Part shown: one piece after another, positions 21,358 to 23,172 of the stretch
Layout: every line of letters begins with the position of its first letter
Position numbering within the stretch: position 1 is the stretch's first letter
NCBI GenBank assembly: GCA_900544905.1
Contig: UQXF01000050.1
Span: 1 to 23,172, forward strand
Source: an uncultured Clostridium sp.
GTDB lineage: Bacteria; Bacillota; Clostridia; Lachnospirales; Lachnospiraceae
Length of the DNA: 23,172 nucleotides
Direction of reading: 5' to 3'
Program-made: the position numbers and the translations under genes
Notes under the pieces: generated by a model
What the model saw: only the letters and a program-made list of their open reading frames with translations
Told to the model about the DNA's origin: nothing
Database searches by the model: none

Positions 21358-23058
21358 TTAAAATTCCATTATCTCAAAATCCTCATCAAACTGCATGGTT
21401 GCCTGAACATATTCCTTACCATCTGCACCTGTCCGGATATCCTCATCCTTCTCAGGCTCCTTTGCAGCAGGCTCTGGCTTCTCCACCGTTACCGTCTCTT
21501 CTTCCTCTGCTTTTTCCCGCTGCTTGACTGCCCGGCTGATTAATCCATTATATTTTTTCTCCGTTGTAATGGCTGTAGCCATCTTGGCAACCTTTTCGGA
21601 GGAAACGCTGGCAACACTTTCCGATTTCTTAAAATGCGGAATAAGAGGAATTTTTTCATTCTCTTTTTCCATCTCCTCCAGTTCCCTGATTGCCTCTTTA
21701 ATCTCCTCGGACTGCTTTTCATTACCCTTTGTCACAGCCCCGGCTTCTTCCGGCTTTTGCTCTTCCTTTTCCGGCTTTTCTTCTGCTGCCGCCTTCTCTT
21801 CCGGAATCTCCGTCTCCTCTTCCTCTGCCTGCTTTTCAGAAATTACTGCTTTTTCTTCCTCTTTTTCTTCTGCCTCATCCACATATTCAATCTCGTATTC
21901 TTCACCCTCTTCTAAATCCTCTTCGTCCACATATTCAATCTCATACTCTACATCCTCTTCTAATTCATCCTCATCCACATACTCGACATTCTCTTCCAAT
22001 TCGTCCTCATCTACATACTCGATTTCGTATTCTTCGCCTTCCTCCAGCTCATCCTCTGTAACATAGACGATTTCATATTCAACCTCTTCCTCCGGCTCCG
22101 CTTCTTTTTCCTTCTCCGGCTGTTTTACCGGTTCGTCCATCATCTTAACGAAAGCCGGTGCAGCGGCAGCAGCTTCCTGCGCCATACCAGCCCCTGTCAC
22201 AGCAGAAGCTGCTGTCATACCCATATCCCGGGCTCCACGTACAACACCCCTCATACCTTCCTTTTTCATTTTTTCTACCGTTTCCATCAGGGCATCCCGC
22301 TCCGCAGTCATTTCCGCCAGTGCCGCCGCTGCCTGCTGTGCCTTCTCCTCTGCCAGACGCGCCTTTTCTTCCTGCTCCTCCTGTAAATCCAGGCTCAGCT
22401 GCACACTGCCGTCCTCATATTCATCCGGGTTCATTCTCGCCTTCATCCTGGACATATGAAGCTCACTGGACAAAAGCTGCCCAATCTCTAAAATCTGCTG
22501 GCTTCGGTCCTCTGTATCCATCTCCTGTAAACCGTCCATCAGCTCTGCACGGTTATTGTTAATGATATCCAATTTTTCCTCCAGCACCTGCAAAATAATC
22601 TCGTAATCACTGCGGATGTTATGGTAGGCGTCGGAAATCAGCTCCGTGACCTCCGTCAACATTTCATCGGTATAAATGAGAGAAGCCCCGTAAATTTCGT
22701 TGGCATTGCCAAGCGCACTGCGCTCATCATCATTTAAGGTATTATAATCAAGAGGTGGGACATCTGTTGTATGACGGCTTACACGCATCCGGCTTGCACT
22801 GTGCTCTGCCTGGTAAATAATCTTCTCCGCTTCCTTTTTTGCCTCACTGATAATCTTTCCCTTCCGGTCATTTACCTCGTGATAGGTTTTTAATTCTATC
22901 TCCATCTGGGTTGCCAGCTCTGTTAAAAGAGATTGTATTTCCTCCTTAAACACAGATATTTTTCCCGGCGCCAGAGGCACTGCGGAAGCATTATTAATAA
23001 TTCCCTGTAAGCGGTCAATAATTTCCTTGGTTCTACTCTTTTCAGCAATCGTTGCCAT
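21358..23058 (-). CDS. Large acidic coiled-coil protein with tandem repeats
   Basis: This is a 566-residue, probably cytoplasmic protein without signal peptide or membrane segment. The N-terminal ~230 residues resemble the uncharacterised Clostridial proteins often labelled ATPase or V-type ATPase subunit H-like, and more loosely DivIVA-type coiled coils. They include RTKEIIDRLQGIINNA, FKEEIQSLLTELATQ and KGKIISEAKKEAEKIIYQAE. A coiled coil (about 225-270, EEKARLAEEKAQQAAAALAEM) and an Ala/Gly-rich patch follow. A Glu-rich tail of about 300 residues comes next, with five repeats at 327-396. The end is TMQFDEDFEIMEF. The labels ATPase or V-ATPase subunit are not supported by any nucleotide-binding motif. 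It may be a scaffold in cell division or envelope organisation, which is inference. GGGAGG precedes the ATG at 23058. It is the first gene of a unit with the thioesterase and serine hydrolase. Confidence 0.75.
   Translation of the reverse strand: MATIAEKSRTKEIIDRLQGIINNASAVPLAPGKISVFKEEIQSLLTELATQMEIELKTYHEVNDRKGKIISEAKKEAEKIIYQAEHSASRMRVSRHTTDVPPLDYNTLNDDERSALGNANEIYGASLIYTDEMLTEVTELISDAYHNIRSDYEIILQVLEEKLDIINNNRAELMDGLQEMDTEDRSQQILEIGQLLSSELHMSRMKARMNPDEYEDGSVQLSLDLQEEQEEKARLAEEKAQQAAAALAEMTAERDALMETVEKMKKEGMRGVVRGARDMGMTAASAVTGAGMAQEAAAAAPAFVKMMDEPVKQPEKEKEAEPEEEVEYEIVYVTEDELEEGEEYEIEYVDEDELEENVEYVDEDELEEDVEYEIEYVDEEDLEEGEEYEIEYVDEAEEKEEEKAVISEKQAEEEETEIPEEKAAAEEKPEKEEQKPEEAGAVTKGNEKQSEEIKEAIRELEEMEKENEKIPLIPHFKKSESVASVSSEKVAKMATAITTEKKYNGLISRAVKQREKAEEEETVTVEKPEPAAKEPEKDEDIRTGADGKEYVQATMQFDEDFEIMEF
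21865..22080 (-). repeat. Acidic 48-bp tandem repeat array in the coiled-coil gene
   Basis: Units on the minus strand start at 22080, 22032, 21984, 21948 and 21900. They encode EYEIVYVTEDELEEGE, EYEIEYVDEDELEENV, EYVDEDELEEDV (36 bases, lacking EYEI), EYEIEYVDEEDLEEGE, and a decayed EYEIEYVDEAEEKEEE. The unit is 16 residues with a Tyr-x-Ile-x-Tyr-Val core followed by an acidic helix-like stretch. All lengths are multiples of three, so gain or loss of units keeps the frame. The plus strand of this region gives spurious Ser-rich and Pro-rich frames. Confidence 0.9.
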
Positions 23059-23130
23059 TGTACTTTCCTCCCGATTTTTCCCGACAAAATCTTTCTCTCA
23101 TCCAATGTTTTTTATAAATGCGTTATACGT

Positions 23131-23165
23131 ATTATATAAAAATTTCCATAATAAATGTAATTATA
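23131..23165 (-). promoter_or_regulatory. Candidate promoters of the coiled-coil gene unit
   Basis: Two perfect -10 hexamers TATAAT on the minus strand lie at 23131-23136 and 23160-23165, 73 and 102 bases upstream of the ATG. The nearer one has TTACAT at 18-base spacing as a weak -35. The -35 of the outer one falls beyond the window. Confidence 0.45.
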
Positions 23166-23172
23166 ACAAAAC

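Noticed and set aside
21524..22066. 180-codon Ser-rich frame on the plus strand, and Pro/Leu-rich frames beside it
   Set aside because: They are the antisense of the acidic repeat region; Glu/Asp codons read backwards give Ser, Phe and Leu. No independent start signals are seen.
21865..22080. CRISPR-like array
   Set aside because: The units are adjacent with no spacers, stay in frame, and encode a regular protein repeat; no cas genes are present.

Overview
This 23 kb window looks like the start of a contig from a low-GC Firmicute, most likely a Lachnospiraceae or related gut Clostridium. That placement is an inference from gene content and style: AGGAGG ribosome binding sites, a glgC-glgD pair next to spoVG, a glmU-pth-mfd-parvulin cluster, a CpXC protein and an LRR_5 surface protein. 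No rRNA or other taxonomic marker is present. The first 39 bases are not genomic: positions 7-39 are the Illumina Nextera read-1 adapter with the Tn5 mosaic end. The first gene therefore runs into a library artefact.

Left part (40-6147, all minus strand). A truncated PARG-like (TIGR02452-type) gene with a degraded catalytic motif comes first. Next is a probable pyk - CpXC - trxA - Nudix transcription unit, with a good sigma-A promoter at 4151-4180 and a hairpin end at 690-718. Then come an EF-hand-like protein of unknown role and a YbaK-type deacylase, each followed by its own terminator. Middle part (6223-7887). This holds a small plus-strand XRE regulator with an operator-like inverted repeat, a minus-strand tRNA-Leu(CAG) with promoter and terminator, a DUF2752 membrane protein, and a divergent DUF4190 membrane protein with a near-consensus promoter.

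Central cluster (7898-15576, minus strand). In transcription order it reads: a GlmU-like uridylyltransferase without the acetyltransferase half, pth, mfd, a 210-bp imperfect palindromic element flanked by 14-bp direct repeats, a membrane-anchored parvulin-like foldase, a parvulin-like lipoprotein, and a CadC-like ArsR metal sensor. These link cell-wall precursor synthesis, ribosome rescue, DNA repair and extracellular folding.

Right part (15763-23172, minus strand). This contains a secreted LRR_5 protein, spoVG with a hairpin-rich leader, the glycogen genes glgC and glgD (overlapping by 4 bases), a secreted serine hydrolase of the class A beta-lactamase fold that appears to lack the deacylating Glu, a hotdog thioesterase, and a 566-residue coiled-coil protein with an in-frame acidic 16-residue tandem repeat.

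Most of the window is ordinary core genome, and I see no phage, CRISPR, defence island or biosynthetic cluster. The most unusual items are the palindromic element between mfd and its downstream foldase, the degenerate PARG-like protein, the acidic repeat array, the half-length GlmU, and the orphan sensor with both CadC metal sites.
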